IMG/VR virus record: IMGVR_UViG_3300032288_000464
Location: 1 to 26,356 of that record
Reading direction: 5' to 3' (one strand)
Source: a virus
Length of the DNA: 26,356 bases
A program made the translations under genes and the position numbers. Shown here piece after piece: positions 14,916 through 22,790 of this stretch (the stretch's first letter is position 1; each line of letters begins with the position of its first letter). Below the pieces are notes generated by a model that was not told where the DNA came from, searched no databases, and saw only the letters and a program-made list of their open reading frames with translations.

Positions 14916-17092
14916 GCAATGTCCCAACCAACCTGATTCCGTCATTTATCACGCAGTTGCCCGAATATTCGGGCACAAGCACAGATGGCTACTTCCCATA
15001 CGCCTTTGGCGGCCGCACTTATAAGGTGCAATTTGGCCAATTGGCCGCTGCGGGCGCTGTTCCGGCCTCTCGCGAGATTAATACAGGCAATGGCCTCACT
15101 GGTGGCGGCAATTTAACGCAAAACCGCACCCTTTCTATCGCAAATGGCGGTGTCGGGGCGTTGCAACTCGACCAAACGGGCGTTGTTGCCGGCACTTACG
15201 GCGATTTTGACAAAGTTGCGCAATTCACGGTTGATGCGAACGGCAGAATTAGCAGCGTTTCGGACGTTCCGATTGTTTTATCGGGATACGTGCCAAATAC
15301 GCGCTCAATTTTGGCGGGTACGGGCCTATCTGGTGGCGGTACACTCAATGCCGATCGCACTTTATCCATAAATTTCTCGTCCGCAACACCAGAACCGCTG
15401 GGCGTGCCGACCGCAGGCGTTGGCACTCAGGCCGCGCGCGACGATCACGTCCACCCTGCGGTCGATCTCAGCGATACCACGGAAACCCAAGGCACGCTCC
15501 CCTTGGCCCGTGGGGGAACCGGGAACAGCCTTTCTCCTGTTCCCGGTTCCATAGTTTACTCCGATGGCACGAACCTTGAGCTGACAAACTCTGGGAATGT
15601 AGGCGATGTCTTGCTGTCTGACGGCTCAGGGGCTCCGTACTGGGGCGCAGTGCCATCTACGGGTACGGTGACGAGCGTGGACGCAACGGGCGGCACGGGC
15701 ATATCGGTAACGGGCGGCCCGATCACCACGTCTGGCACTTTCGTGATCACAAACACCGCGCCAGATCAGGTTGTGTCGATCACAGGCGCTGGCACTTCTG
15801 CTGTGACGGGCAGCTACCCCAACTTCACCATTACATCCAACGACCAATACGTTGGCACAGTTACGAGCGTGGGTGCTACGGCGGGCACGGGCATTTCCGT
15901 ATCTGGCAGCCCCATTACGACCTCTGGATCTTTGACGATTACGAACACTGCGCCAGATCAGGTTGTATCGCTGACGGGCGGCGGCAGCGTCACGATCACA
16001 GGATCCTACCCTAATTTTACAATCACGGGCGCGTCCAGCGGCACGGGCACTGTCACCAGCGTTGATCTGACGGCCGGCACGGGCATGTCCGTGTCGGGCG
16101 GCCCAATCACCACGTCGGGCAGCATAACTGTCACCAACACGGCTCCAGACCAGATTGTGTCATTGTCGGGCACGGGTACGACGACAGTCACCGGCACATA
16201 CCCAAGCTTTACTATCAATTCTGCCGATCAGTATGTTGGCACTGTCACCAGCGTTGATCTGTCGGCGGGTACGGGCATTTCCGTGTCTGGCGGCCCGATT
16301 ACGGCCTCTGGGTCAATCACGGTCACTAATACGGCCCCAGATCAGGTGGTAAGCCTGACAGGCGCAGGCACGACCAGCATTACGGGCAGCTACCCCAATT
16401 TCACAATCACGTCGGCCGATCAATTTGTTGGCACAGTGACAAGCGTGGACGTGTCGGGCGGCACGACTGGCCTAACCACATCAGGTGGCCCAATCACGAC
16501 ATCAGGCACAATTACGCTGGCTGGAACGCTTGCCGTTGCTAATGGCGGCACGGGGCAGACAACATACACGGACGGGCAGTTGCTGATCGGCAACACCACG
16601 GGCAACACGCTCACCAAGGCTACACTAACGGCTGGCACGGGCATCTCGGTGTCGAATGGTTCTGGTGCGATCACGGTCACAAACAGCTCCCCAGATCAAG
16701 TTGTGTCCATCACGGGCGCGGGCACCACAGTCGTCACAGGCACATACCCCAGCTTCACAATCACCTCAAATGACCAATACGTTGGTACGGTTACGAGCGT
16801 GGGCGGTACGGGAACAGTCAACGGTATCACGCTGACAGGCACAGTCACGACAAGCGGCAGCTTAACGCTTGGCGGTACACTGAGCGGCGTGAGCTTAACA
16901 ACGCAAGTGTCGGGCACGTTGCCGATCGCCAATGGCGGCACGAATGGCACGGCAACACCCACAGCTGGCGCTGTCGCCTATGGCACAGGTACGGCTTATG
17001 CGTTTACTTCCGCTGGCACAACAGGCCAAGTTCTGGTATCAAATGGCACATCTGCACCGTCGTTTGGCGGTATTGACGGAGGCACTTTCTAA
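14912..17092 (+). CDS. Repeat-containing tail fibre protein
   Basis: Probable host-binding or spacer fibre, 726 residues, starting at a GTG that overlaps the previous stop. The N-terminal region (1-60) has FPYAFGGRTYKVQFGQL, likely the tail-attachment part. Fibre motifs follow: GNGLTGGGNLTQNRTLSI, GTGLSGGGTLNADRTLSI, AARDDHVHP (about 170-178) and ARGGTGNSLSPVPGSIVYSDG. Four exact 64-residue repeats fill nucleotides 15662-16429 (GTVTSV...NTAPDQVVSL...GSYPNFTIT), then a fifth longer unit and a sixth partial one. It ends in SNGTSAPSFGGIDGGTF. Composition is Gly/Thr/Ser with almost no Lys or Cys. There is no visible intramolecular chaperone or enzymatic tip. The product is recognised from fibre motifs. 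Confidence 0.85.
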   Translation: MSNVPTNLIPSFITQLPEYSGTSTDGYFPYAFGGRTYKVQFGQLAAAGAVPASREINTGNGLTGGGNLTQNRTLSIANGGVGALQLDQTGVVAGTYGDFDKVAQFTVDANGRISSVSDVPIVLSGYVPNTRSILAGTGLSGGGTLNADRTLSINFSSATPEPLGVPTAGVGTQAARDDHVHPAVDLSDTTETQGTLPLARGGTGNSLSPVPGSIVYSDGTNLELTNSGNVGDVLLSDGSGAPYWGAVPSTGTVTSVDATGGTGISVTGGPITTSGTFVITNTAPDQVVSITGAGTSAVTGSYPNFTITSNDQYVGTVTSVGATAGTGISVSGSPITTSGSLTITNTAPDQVVSLTGGGSVTITGSYPNFTITGASSGTGTVTSVDLTAGTGMSVSGGPITTSGSITVTNTAPDQIVSLSGTGTTTVTGTYPSFTINSADQYVGTVTSVDLSAGTGISVSGGPITASGSITVTNTAPDQVVSLTGAGTTSITGSYPNFTITSADQFVGTVTSVDVSGGTTGLTTSGGPITTSGTITLAGTLAVANGGTGQTTYTDGQLLIGNTTGNTLTKATLTAGTGISVSNGSGAITVTNSSPDQVVSITGAGTTVVTGTYPSFTITSNDQYVGTVTSVGGTGTVNGITLTGTVTTSGSLTLGGTLSGVSLTTQVSGTLPIANGGTNGTATPTAGAVAYGTGTAYAFTSAGTTGQVLVSNGTSAPSFGGIDGGTF
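15515..15550. repeat. Perfect 14-bp inverted repeat inside the fibre gene
   Basis: GGAACCGGGAACAG (15515-15528) is exactly complementary to CTGTTCCCGGTTCC (15537-15550) around the 8-base loop CCTTTCTC. It lies within codons for GGTGNSLSPVPGS, at the boundary between the fibre N-terminal part and its repeats. No T-run follows, so it is not an ordinary terminator. Confidence 0.9.
15662..16429 (+). repeat. Four tandem 192-bp (64-residue) fibre repeats
   Basis: Units begin at 15662, 15854, 16046 and 16238, each exactly 192 bases. A fifth unit begins at 16430 but is 354 bases long, owing to extra sequence containing VANGGTG, and a sixth starts at 16784. The units agree much better in protein than in DNA (synonymous changes such as ACGAGCGTG against ACCAGCGTT), so they are old and kept by selection on the protein. 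Confidence 0.9.
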
Positions 17093-18300
17093 TGTCGGCG
17101 ACAAATTACACCAGTATACAGCTCTACCGCACCACCACGGCTGCGGCCACGCCGTCTGCGGGCAATCTTGCTGCGGGCGAATTGGCGATCAACACGACCG
17201 ACGAGAAGCTGTATTTTAAGAACGCTGGCGGCACGGTAAAGTTGCTTGCATCCTCGGCCGGCGCAAGTGGCACAGTCACGTCGGTCGATGTGTCTGGGGG
17301 CACGACCGGCTTAACGTATAGTGGCGGCCCCATCACATCTTCGGGCACAATTACGATGGCTGGAACGCTCGGCGTTGCCAACGGCGGTACGGGCGCGACA
17401 ACCTTTACTGCTAATGGTATTTTATATGGAAATACCACTTCAGCAGTTTCTGTTACGGCTGCGGGCACAACCGGCCAAGTCCTTATTGGAAATACGGGTG
17501 CGGCACCTTCATGGGCGGCACTTAGCAGCAATGCTGTTACGTCACTTAGTTTTGGAACGACAGGCCTTACGCCTGCTACAGCTACGCAAGGAGCCATTAC
17601 GGTCGCAGGTACGTTGGTTGCAGCCAATGGCGGTACAGGGCAAAGCAGCTACGCCGTTGGCGACATTTTATACGCCTCAACCACTACGGCGTTAAGCAAA
17701 TTGGCTGACGTTGACACGGGCAACGCGCTCATTTCTGGTGGTGTCGGCGTTGCACCTTTGTACGGCAAAATTGGTTTGACAACGCACGTCTCAGGCACAC
17801 TTGCAGTCGGCAACGGCGGTACGGGAGCAACGACACTTACGGGCGTTGTGATCGGCAACGGAACGTCAGCATTTTCGACTGTGACCGCGCCATCTGGTGC
17901 AATCGTCGGCACAACAGACACGCAAACGCTAACCAACAAAACGATCACGCCTCGCGTCAACGCTCAGACCACGACCACCAGCCCGTGGGCGTGGAACAGC
18001 GACAGCTACGACCAACAGAGCTTCTCAGCCCTTGCCAACGCGCTGACGATCAACGCCGACGCAGGTACGCCTGTGGATGGCGAGAAGCAGATCCTGCGCT
18101 TCGAGGACAACGCCACGCCGCGCATCCTGACTTTCACGGGTGGCGTGTCTAAAGGCTTCCGCGATTTGACGGGGCAGCTTACAGTCAGCGGCAGCAACTT
18201 TACTTACACCACAGTGGCGAGCAAGCTTGTCTATTTTGGCTGTATATACAATACGGCAGACAGCCGCTGGGATATTGTTGCAGTAACGCAAGAGCCATAA
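17092..18300 (+). CDS. Second tail fibre protein
   Basis: The 402-residue product starts on the last base of the upstream stop (TAATG). The N-terminus NYTSIQLYRTTTAAATPSAG and NLAAGELAINTTDEKLYFKN is a common phage fibre start. Modules follow: GTVTSVDVSGGTTGL, GTLGVANGGTGATTF, GTTGQVLIGNTGAAPSW, GDILYASTTTALSKLADV, NALISGGVGVAP and TDTQTLTNKTITPRV. The C-terminal part (about 300-402) looks like a compact beta domain (EKQILRFEDNATPRILTFTGG, ending YNTADSRWDIVAVTQEP), similar to fibre tips in marine phages. Residues encoded at 17647-17826 match the fibre-like protein at 23960 closely. Confidence 0.85.
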   Translation: MSATNYTSIQLYRTTTAAATPSAGNLAAGELAINTTDEKLYFKNAGGTVKLLASSAGASGTVTSVDVSGGTTGLTYSGGPITSSGTITMAGTLGVANGGTGATTFTANGILYGNTTSAVSVTAAGTTGQVLIGNTGAAPSWAALSSNAVTSLSFGTTGLTPATATQGAITVAGTLVAANGGTGQSSYAVGDILYASTTTALSKLADVDTGNALISGGVGVAPLYGKIGLTTHVSGTLAVGNGGTGATTLTGVVIGNGTSAFSTVTAPSGAIVGTTDTQTLTNKTITPRVNAQTTTTSPWAWNSDSYDQQSFSALANALTINADAGTPVDGEKQILRFEDNATPRILTFTGGVSKGFRDLTGQLTVSGSNFTYTTVASKLVYFGCIYNTADSRWDIVAVTQEP

Positions 18301-18310
18301 GGAGCGGAGC

Positions 18311-18511
18311 ATGATCGACACAACTTGCGCCGTTTGCCGTTTAAATGACGAGCTTGTGATCAATTTGATCGTTGCAGCACCTTCAGATCCCGCGCAGGAC
18401 GGTTGTCAGTTGATAGAAGTCATGAATGGCGTAACATGCGAAATCGGCTGGACGTGGAACGGATCAATCTTCGTGCCACCAGCCCCCGTAGGTGTGACCG
18501 ATGGCAACTAA
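18311..18511 (+). CDS. 66-residue fibre-associated protein, unknown
   Basis: Starts 11 bases after the second fibre with a GGAGCGGAGC ribosome-binding site. The 66 residues include Cys at 6, 9, 32 and 43 (TCAVCRLN and later GCQLIEVMNGVTCEIGW) and end WTWNGSIFVPPAPVGVTDGN. The GWTWNGSIF ending resembles small phage proteins encoded beside fibres, which may be fibre chaperones or tip parts. Its last 11 bases overlap the glycine-rich adhesin start, suggesting coupled synthesis of the two. Function is not known. Confidence 0.75.
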   Translation: MIDTTCAVCRLNDELVINLIVAAPSDPAQDGCQLIEVMNGVTCEIGWTWNGSIFVPPAPVGVTDGN

Positions 18512-19481
18512 GACCGCACTCATCACTTCAGGCACGACTTTTGTCGTACCATCTGATTGCGATGTATCAGTCGCAGCAACCGTCCGCGCTATCGGCGGCG
18601 GGGGCAGCGGTGGGCCGGCTGTGATTAACGGCCTTGCCGGCGGTGGCGGCGGTGGCGGAGGTTATTCGGAAGCGGCCATCACTTTGCCCGCGATCGGCAC
18701 GACCTGCTACGTCAGCATTGGCGCGGCCACTGGTCAGTCATGGTTTAATAAAACAGCAAACTCTGCTCCGACTGTGGCTGCAGATGGCGTTCTTGCTAAC
18801 GGCGGTAGCAGCACTACTAACGCAGGTAAAGGCAATGGTGCTGCGACGGGCGGCGCAGTAGGCACTATACGTTTTGGTGGTGGTGACGGTGGCGCAGGTC
18901 AAGCCACACAAGGCCTCGGCGCTGGCGGTGGCGGCGCGGCGGGCACTACGCTTGCAACGGGCGGCAACGGCGGCAACGGCGGCTCTGTCGTTGACGGCGG
19001 TGGCGGCGGTGGTGGCGGTACAGGCGGCGCGGGTGTTAATGCTGGCGCAAGTACCACAGGCGGTAACGGCGGTTTGAACTCTGCCGGCGGCGCTGGCGGT
19101 ACGGGCGGCGCTGCCGCAAACGGCAACCCCGGCTCTAACGGCGGCGGTGGCGGCGGTGGCGGCGGCCGTAACACGAACAGCGCAACGGCCTATACCGGCG
19201 GCGCTGGCGGCGCTGGTGCGCAATACGCCTACGACGTTCTAAACGGCGCGGCGTCATCTGGCACGGCTGGGCCGGGCGGCGGTGGCGGTGGCGGCGGTGG
19301 CTCTAACAACACAGGCTCCACGGGCGGTACTGGCGGTGCGGCAGGTCTGTACGGCGCAGGCGGCGCGGGCGGTGGTTCTGGCGTTGCAGGCGCGGGCGTA
19401 AGAACGGTTGGCGCGCAAGGCGCAGTCATCATTACCTACACGGTGCGCGCAACTTCCAACCGTATGTTTATGGTGTTTTGA
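18501..19481 (+). CDS. Glycine-rich adhesin (polyglycine II-type receptor-binding protein)
   Basis: The 326-residue product begins with a short beta region (ALITSGTTFVVPSDCDVSVAATVRAIGGGG). It then becomes extremely Gly-rich from about 33 to 300, with runs of eight to nine Gly near 47-54, 166-173, 215-222 and 259-267, separated by Asn/Ser/Thr/Ala loops. It ends GAQGAVIITYTVRATSNRMFMVF. This is the pattern of adhesins whose core is a sandwich of polyglycine II helices, known from phage S16 gp38, where loops between Gly runs contact the host receptor. The start overlaps the small preceding gene; GTAGGTG precedes the ATG. It is probably the fibre tip and host-range determinant. Fold inferred from composition. 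Confidence 0.8.
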   Translation: MATKTALITSGTTFVVPSDCDVSVAATVRAIGGGGSGGPAVINGLAGGGGGGGGYSEAAITLPAIGTTCYVSIGAATGQSWFNKTANSAPTVAADGVLANGGSSTTNAGKGNGAATGGAVGTIRFGGGDGGAGQATQGLGAGGGGAAGTTLATGGNGGNGGSVVDGGGGGGGGTGGAGVNAGASTTGGNGGLNSAGGAGGTGGAAANGNPGSNGGGGGGGGGRNTNSATAYTGGAGGAGAQYAYDVLNGAASSGTAGPGGGGGGGGGSNNTGSTGGTGGAAGLYGAGGAGGGSGVAGAGVRTVGAQGAVIITYTVRATSNRMFMVF

Positions 19482-19488
19482 TAAAGAG

Positions 19489-19552
19489 AACGCTCCCGAA
19501 AGCGAATGATTGGAAGCGTTTCAATTGCAAGCAGCCTGTGTTAAAAACAGGC
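19489..19552 (+). other. Hairpin-rich gap between adhesin and next fibre
   Basis: Two structures stand here. AACGCT (19489-19494) can pair with AGCGTT (19515-19520), or its CGCT can instead pair with AGCG at 19501-19504, giving competing stems. Then GCCTGT (19534-19539) pairs with ACAGGC (19547-19552) around GTTAAAA. No clear T-run follows either. They could reduce readthrough after the adhesin or fold the leader of the next gene. Confidence 0.4.
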
Positions 19553-19571
19553 ACAAGATAGAGGTGATGCC

Positions 19572-20294
19572 TTGGCAAACGTAAAAATATCAGAGCTGCC
19601 ATTAGCAACCACGCCACTGGCGGGGACGGAGCTGCTGGAGCTTGTCCAAAGCGGATCAAGCGTTGCTGTGGCAGCCAGTGACGTTGCGGCGTCTTTTGCC
19701 ACTGACGCGGGCAACATCCTGCCGGTCGCCAACGGCGGCACGGGCGCGGCGACCCTGACGGGTTATGTCAAAGGCTCCGGCACATCGGTTATGACGGCCG
19801 CAAGCACTATCCCTTTTGCCGATATGGCTGGGCGCGCGTATTGCGATTTTGTTGATACCGCAGATCAGACGGGCAACACGGGCGCAGCCACGGCGGTTAA
19901 GTTTAATACGAGCAATATTGCTACGGGCATCACGATTGCGAACGATGGTGGTGGCAACCCGACTTGGATCACCTTTGCGGCTGCTGGCACATATATGTTC
20001 ACACCCAGCCTTCAGTTTTATAACTCTGACAGCACCAACCATCCGGCGACTGTGTGGGTCGCCTTAAACGGCACGCGCGTCGCTAACACTGCTTCAAACA
20101 TATCTGTGCCTAAAGTTGCAGACGGCGGCACAACTGTTTTTGCTACCACGTTCGTGCTGACTGTCACAGCAGGGCAGTATGTTCAGATTATGTGGCTGCC
20201 TGCAAACGTGGCGGTAACACTCGATTACACGGCCGCTGGCGCAATCGCTCCGGCCATCCCATCGTCCATCTTCAACGCAGTAAGGATTGCTTGA
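19572..20294 (+). CDS. Third fibre-like protein, C-terminal jelly-roll
   Basis: I use a TTG start because the reading begins NVKISELPLATTPLAGTELL, the standard fibre N-terminus, directly after GAGGTGATGCC. An ATG inside that site opens only a five-codon frame. The 240-residue product continues with AASDVAASFATD and VANGGTGAATLTGYVKG. A C-terminal beta domain (about 100-240) contains GNPTWITFAAAGTYMFTPSLQF, VWVALNGTRV and GQYVQIMWLPANV, resembling TNF/C1q-like jelly-rolls. In other phages such trimeric domains act as fibre heads. Role: probable host-contact or attachment fibre. The stop overlaps the next start (TGATG). Confidence 0.8.
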   Translation: MANVKISELPLATTPLAGTELLELVQSGSSVAVAASDVAASFATDAGNILPVANGGTGAATLTGYVKGSGTSVMTAASTIPFADMAGRAYCDFVDTADQTGNTGAATAVKFNTSNIATGITIANDGGGNPTWITFAAAGTYMFTPSLQFYNSDSTNHPATVWVALNGTRVANTASNISVPKVADGGTTVFATTFVLTVTAGQYVQIMWLPANVAVTLDYTAAGAIAPAIPSSIFNAVRIA

Positions 20295-20656
20295 TGATTG
20301 AAGATCTTATCAGCCGCGTGTTTTATACACGCAACGTAGCGCACTGGCAGCACTGGCGCGCAAAAGGCGCTGGTAGCTACGCTAAACATAAAGCCCTCGG
20401 CAATTTTTACGATGATGTGATTGAGGCTTTGGATCCGCTGGTTGAGGCGTATCAGGGTGCTTTTGATCTGGTCGGCACAATCCCCGCACCACCCAAGGCC
20501 AAGGATGACATCCTTGCGCACCTTGAGGGTGAGGCTGCGTGGATTGAGGAGCATCACGAAGATATTTGCCAAGGCAATCGTGCTGTCGCGAACTTGATTG
20601 ATGGCCTCACAGCCGTATATCTGACCGCGATATATAAATTGCGCAATCTTAAATAA
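20294..20656 (+). CDS. All-helical 120-residue protein (DUF5856-like)
   Basis: The start overlaps the upstream stop (TGATG). The product is helical throughout: MIEDLISRVFYTRNVAHWQHW, then SYAKHKALGNFYDDVIEALD, VEAYQGAFDLVG and a C-terminal pair ANLIDGLTAVYLTAIYKLRN. His and aromatic residues in the first two helices recall small ferritin/Dps-like bundles. I recall a phage family of this shape named DUF5856, not checked. It sits just before the lysis genes in many environmental phages. No metal-binding set can be confirmed by eye, so a role in iron or DNA protection is only a hypothesis. Confidence 0.75.
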   Translation: MIEDLISRVFYTRNVAHWQHWRAKGAGSYAKHKALGNFYDDVIEALDPLVEAYQGAFDLVGTIPAPPKAKDDILAHLEGEAAWIEEHHEDICQGNRAVANLIDGLTAVYLTAIYKLRNLK

Positions 20657-20663
20657 GGGCCGC

Positions 20664-20888
20664 ATGATGGATTATCAGACCCTTTTTAACATCGCTTTGG
20701 GTGCATCCGCTTTTTTTGGTGGCTGGATGGTCAACCGTCTGACGCAAACCATAGATAGGCTTGATCGGGACGTGCGCAAGCTGCCTTTGGACTATGTGAG
20801 TAAAAATGATTATCGGAGCGACATGGCCGAAATTAAAGAAAGCCTGAAAGACATCTTCGACCTCTTACGCTCGAAGGTTGATAAATAA
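20664..20888 (+). CDS. Membrane-anchored coiled-coil protein, XhlA-like
   Basis: The 74-residue product (the second ATG at 20667 is equally possible) has an N-terminal hydrophobic segment (LFNIALGASAFFGGWMV, 6-23) followed by a charged coil (RLTQTIDRLDRDVRKL and DMAEIKESLKDIFDLLRSKV). This is the layout of XhlA/DUF2730-type proteins encoded next to endolysins, which help holins or membrane lysis. The ribosome-binding site AAGGG lies seven bases upstream. It opens the lysis region here. The specific role is inferred from topology and neighbourhood. Confidence 0.7.
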   Translation: MMDYQTLFNIALGASAFFGGWMVNRLTQTIDRLDRDVRKLPLDYVSKNDYRSDMAEIKESLKDIFDLLRSKVDK

Positions 20889-20915
20889 GCCCCGACAACA
20901 GAGAAAGCGGGTTGA

Positions 20916-21902
20916 ATGGCAAACAAATTATGCAGCGATGAGGATTTCATTCAGGCTTGGCACGCCGCAGAAGGTTCACCAAATAAAGTTGCAGAAATCC
21001 TTCAGCTTGATGTGCGCGGCATTTATATGCGCCGCAACAAGCTTAAAGAAAAAGGTTTTAACCTTGAGACGAAGCGCGGTGTTGGCCGTCCAACAAAATA
21101 CCATACGGACGTTGCCCGCGCTTATCCTCGCGAGCGCCGCGCTGAGATAAGCGACGGCAGTATTGTTGTGTTCTCAGACGCGCATTTCTGGCCGCAAGAA
21201 ATGACAGCAGCAAACGCTGCGCTGCTTGAAATCATCAAAGAATTAAAACCCAAGCGCGTTATCGCCAACGGCGACATCTTCGACGGCGCGCGCATTAGCC
21301 GACACTCGCCCCTCGGTTGGGCCGACACGCCTACCGTGAAGGAGGAGATGGAAGTCTGCCAAGAGCGGATGCACGAGATCCTCATGGCTTCCAACCCCAA
21401 GAAGAGCGGCTGCGCCTTTGACTGGAATATCGGCAATCACGATCAACGCTTTGACAAGTTCCTCGTGGCGAATGTCAGCGACTACACGGGCGTCTTGCCG
21501 CGCCTCCAAGACAAGTTCCCGCAGTGGGACATGGCGTGGAGCTTGCGTCTCAATGACAATATTATGGTCAAGCACCGCTGGCACAACGGCATCCACGCAA
21601 CATATAACAATACGTTGAAGTCGGGCCTGAACATCGTCACAGGACATTTGCATCGCCTCGCCGTGACGCCTTGGACGGACTACAACGGTCGGCGCTACGG
21701 CGTTGACACGGGCACGCTGGCAACCTCAGACATGCCGCAATTCGATTATGCCGAAAACAACCCCGCGCCGTGGTGCAGTGGCTTTGTCGTGCTGACCTTT
21801 AAAGACGGTCGGTTGCTGCCCCCAGAGCTGGTGGAAGTCCACAATGATGTTGCTTACTTCCGTGGACAGGTCGTGCATGACGGCCGCAAGCAGGAGGATT
21901 AG
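20916..21902 (+). CDS. Metallophosphoesterase with N-terminal helix-turn-helix
   Basis: Calcineurin-like phosphoesterase, 328 residues. Residues about 5-50 form a helix-turn-helix-like segment (KVAEILQLDVRGIYMRRNKLKEKG), then the linker RGVGRPTKYH. The metal-site motifs appear in order: VFSDAHF (Asp88, His90), ANGDIFDG (Asp120), IGNHDQRF (Asn174, His175), VKHRWHNG (His221/223 region) and TGHLHR (His244, His246). All expected ligands are present, so it should be an active two-metal enzyme on a phosphoester. The substrate is unknown; nucleic acid or a nucleotide is plausible given the N-terminal domain. It lies between lysis genes with a weak ribosome-binding site, and the endolysin site AGGAGG is inside its last codons. 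Confidence 0.85.
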   Translation: MANKLCSDEDFIQAWHAAEGSPNKVAEILQLDVRGIYMRRNKLKEKGFNLETKRGVGRPTKYHTDVARAYPRERRAEISDGSIVVFSDAHFWPQEMTAANAALLEIIKELKPKRVIANGDIFDGARISRHSPLGWADTPTVKEEMEVCQERMHEILMASNPKKSGCAFDWNIGNHDQRFDKFLVANVSDYTGVLPRLQDKFPQWDMAWSLRLNDNIMVKHRWHNGIHATYNNTLKSGLNIVTGHLHRLAVTPWTDYNGRRYGVDTGTLATSDMPQFDYAENNPAPWCSGFVVLTFKDGRLLPPELVEVHNDVAYFRGQVVHDGRKQED

Positions 21903-21904
21903 CC

Positions 21905-22384
21905 ATGACGACGGAGCCGCTTTGGTTGGCACACGGGCGTGAGCATGTCGGCCTAGCCGAGATCCTCGGCCCGAAGCACAACACGACTATCACGAAGTGG
22001 CTAACGAAGCTTGGCGCGTGGTGGCGCGATGACGAAACGCCTTGGTGTGGTACTTTCGTGGCGCACTGCTTCAACTTGTGCAACATCGCCCTACCCAAGC
22101 ATTGGTACAGAGCTAAAGACTGGCTTAACTGGGGCGTTGCCGTCGCGCCCCGCCTCGGCGCTGTGGCCGTTTTTGAGCGCAAGGGCGGCGGTCACGTCGG
22201 TTTCCTTGTGGGCGAGACGGCCACGGCCTACGCCGTATTGGGCGGCAATCAGGGCAATAAAGTCAGCATCGCCACGCTGCCCAAGGAGCGCCTGCGCGGC
22301 ACACGCTGGCCTGCTAACACGTCCAAGTCGCCCGTAATCGCGCTGCCTAAAATAAAGGCCGCAGCCTCCACGAGCGAAGCATGA
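21905..22384 (+). CDS. Endolysin, NlpC/P60-type cysteine peptidase-amidase
   Basis: Peptidoglycan-cutting enzyme, 159 residues. It matches the TIGR02594-type layout: an N-terminal helix region (HVGLAEILGPKHN), TPWCGTFVAHC with the probable nucleophile Cys48, a segment RLGAVAVFERKGGGHVGFLVG with His97, and LGGNQGNKV with Asn115. These three would form the Cys-His-Asn triad. There is no signal peptide, so it needs the holin for release. The ribosome-binding site AGGAGG lies eight bases upstream. Its last four bases are shared with the holin start (ATGA). The tail after 135 is Lys/Pro-rich and probably not catalytic. Confidence 0.85.
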   Translation: MTTEPLWLAHGREHVGLAEILGPKHNTTITKWLTKLGAWWRDDETPWCGTFVAHCFNLCNIALPKHWYRAKDWLNWGVAVAPRLGAVAVFERKGGGHVGFLVGETATAYAVLGGNQGNKVSIATLPKERLRGTRWPANTSKSPVIALPKIKAAASTSEA

Positions 22385-22602
22385 GCTGGCGGGATTTTGA
22401 GCAGGGTACGCTCAAGCGTATCCGCGTTTGGTGGCGTCCTGCAACGTGCGTTGGCATCGCCGGCGGCGTTATTATCAACGCGATTGTGCTGCCGCTGATG
22501 AAAAACGAGGCAACAGAATTAACAGGCTTTGCGGCCGTTATTGCGTCCTGCGCAACTATTTTTGCGGTGCGTGAATGGGGCAAGATTAAAGGGGTCGATT
22601 GA
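22381..22602 (+). CDS. Holin
   Basis: Inner-membrane pore former that lets the endolysin reach peptidoglycan. The 73-residue product has a basic N-terminus (FEQGTLKRIRVWWRP), one hydrophobic segment (ATCVGIAGGVIINAIVLPLM, 21-40) and a second (LTGFAAVIASCATIFAV, 47-63), then a charged end REWGKIKGVD. RVWWRP plus NAIVLPL resembles the holin family first described in gene transfer agents. It overlaps the endolysin stop by four bases and the next start by one, so expression is coupled. Topology and location give the call. Confidence 0.8.
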   Translation: MSWRDFEQGTLKRIRVWWRPATCVGIAGGVIINAIVLPLMKNEATELTGFAAVIASCATIFAVREWGKIKGVD

Positions 22603-22790
22603 TGTCCGACAAGCCCAACATCGTTAAGTTTGAGCGCGAAGCGCCTTCTGATTATGTTCGGCTTTGCAATGCGGTGCTGGCAGCTATTGAAGCCTCGGAC
22701 GCGATTAGTCTGTCAAAACACGTCGATTTTGGCAAAGGACGACATTTGATTGTCAATATCGAAGTCTACGAGAGCGAATGTGACGAATGA
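22602..22790 (+). CDS. 62-residue lysis-region protein, unknown
   Basis: Starts on the last base of the holin stop (TGATG) and ends inside the start of the i-spanin gene (ATGATGA). The 62 residues are MSDKPNIVKFEREAPSDY, then a helix VRLCNAVLAAIEAS, then HVDFGKGRHLIVNIEVYES. It is a soluble alpha/beta protein without a membrane span. Nothing identifies a function. Its location in the coupled run between holin and spanins suggests it is expressed at lysis time, possibly as a regulator such as an antiholin-like factor, but the lack of a membrane segment argues against that. Confidence 0.75.
   Translation: MSDKPNIVKFEREAPSDYVRLCNAVLAAIEASDAISLSKHVDFGKGRHLIVNIEVYESECDE

Noticed and set aside
18738-19223. 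Minus-strand Ala/Thr-rich open frames opposite the glycine-rich adhesin
   Set aside because: Gly codons GGN read as complements give Ala/Pro/Thr frames; these are composition artefacts.
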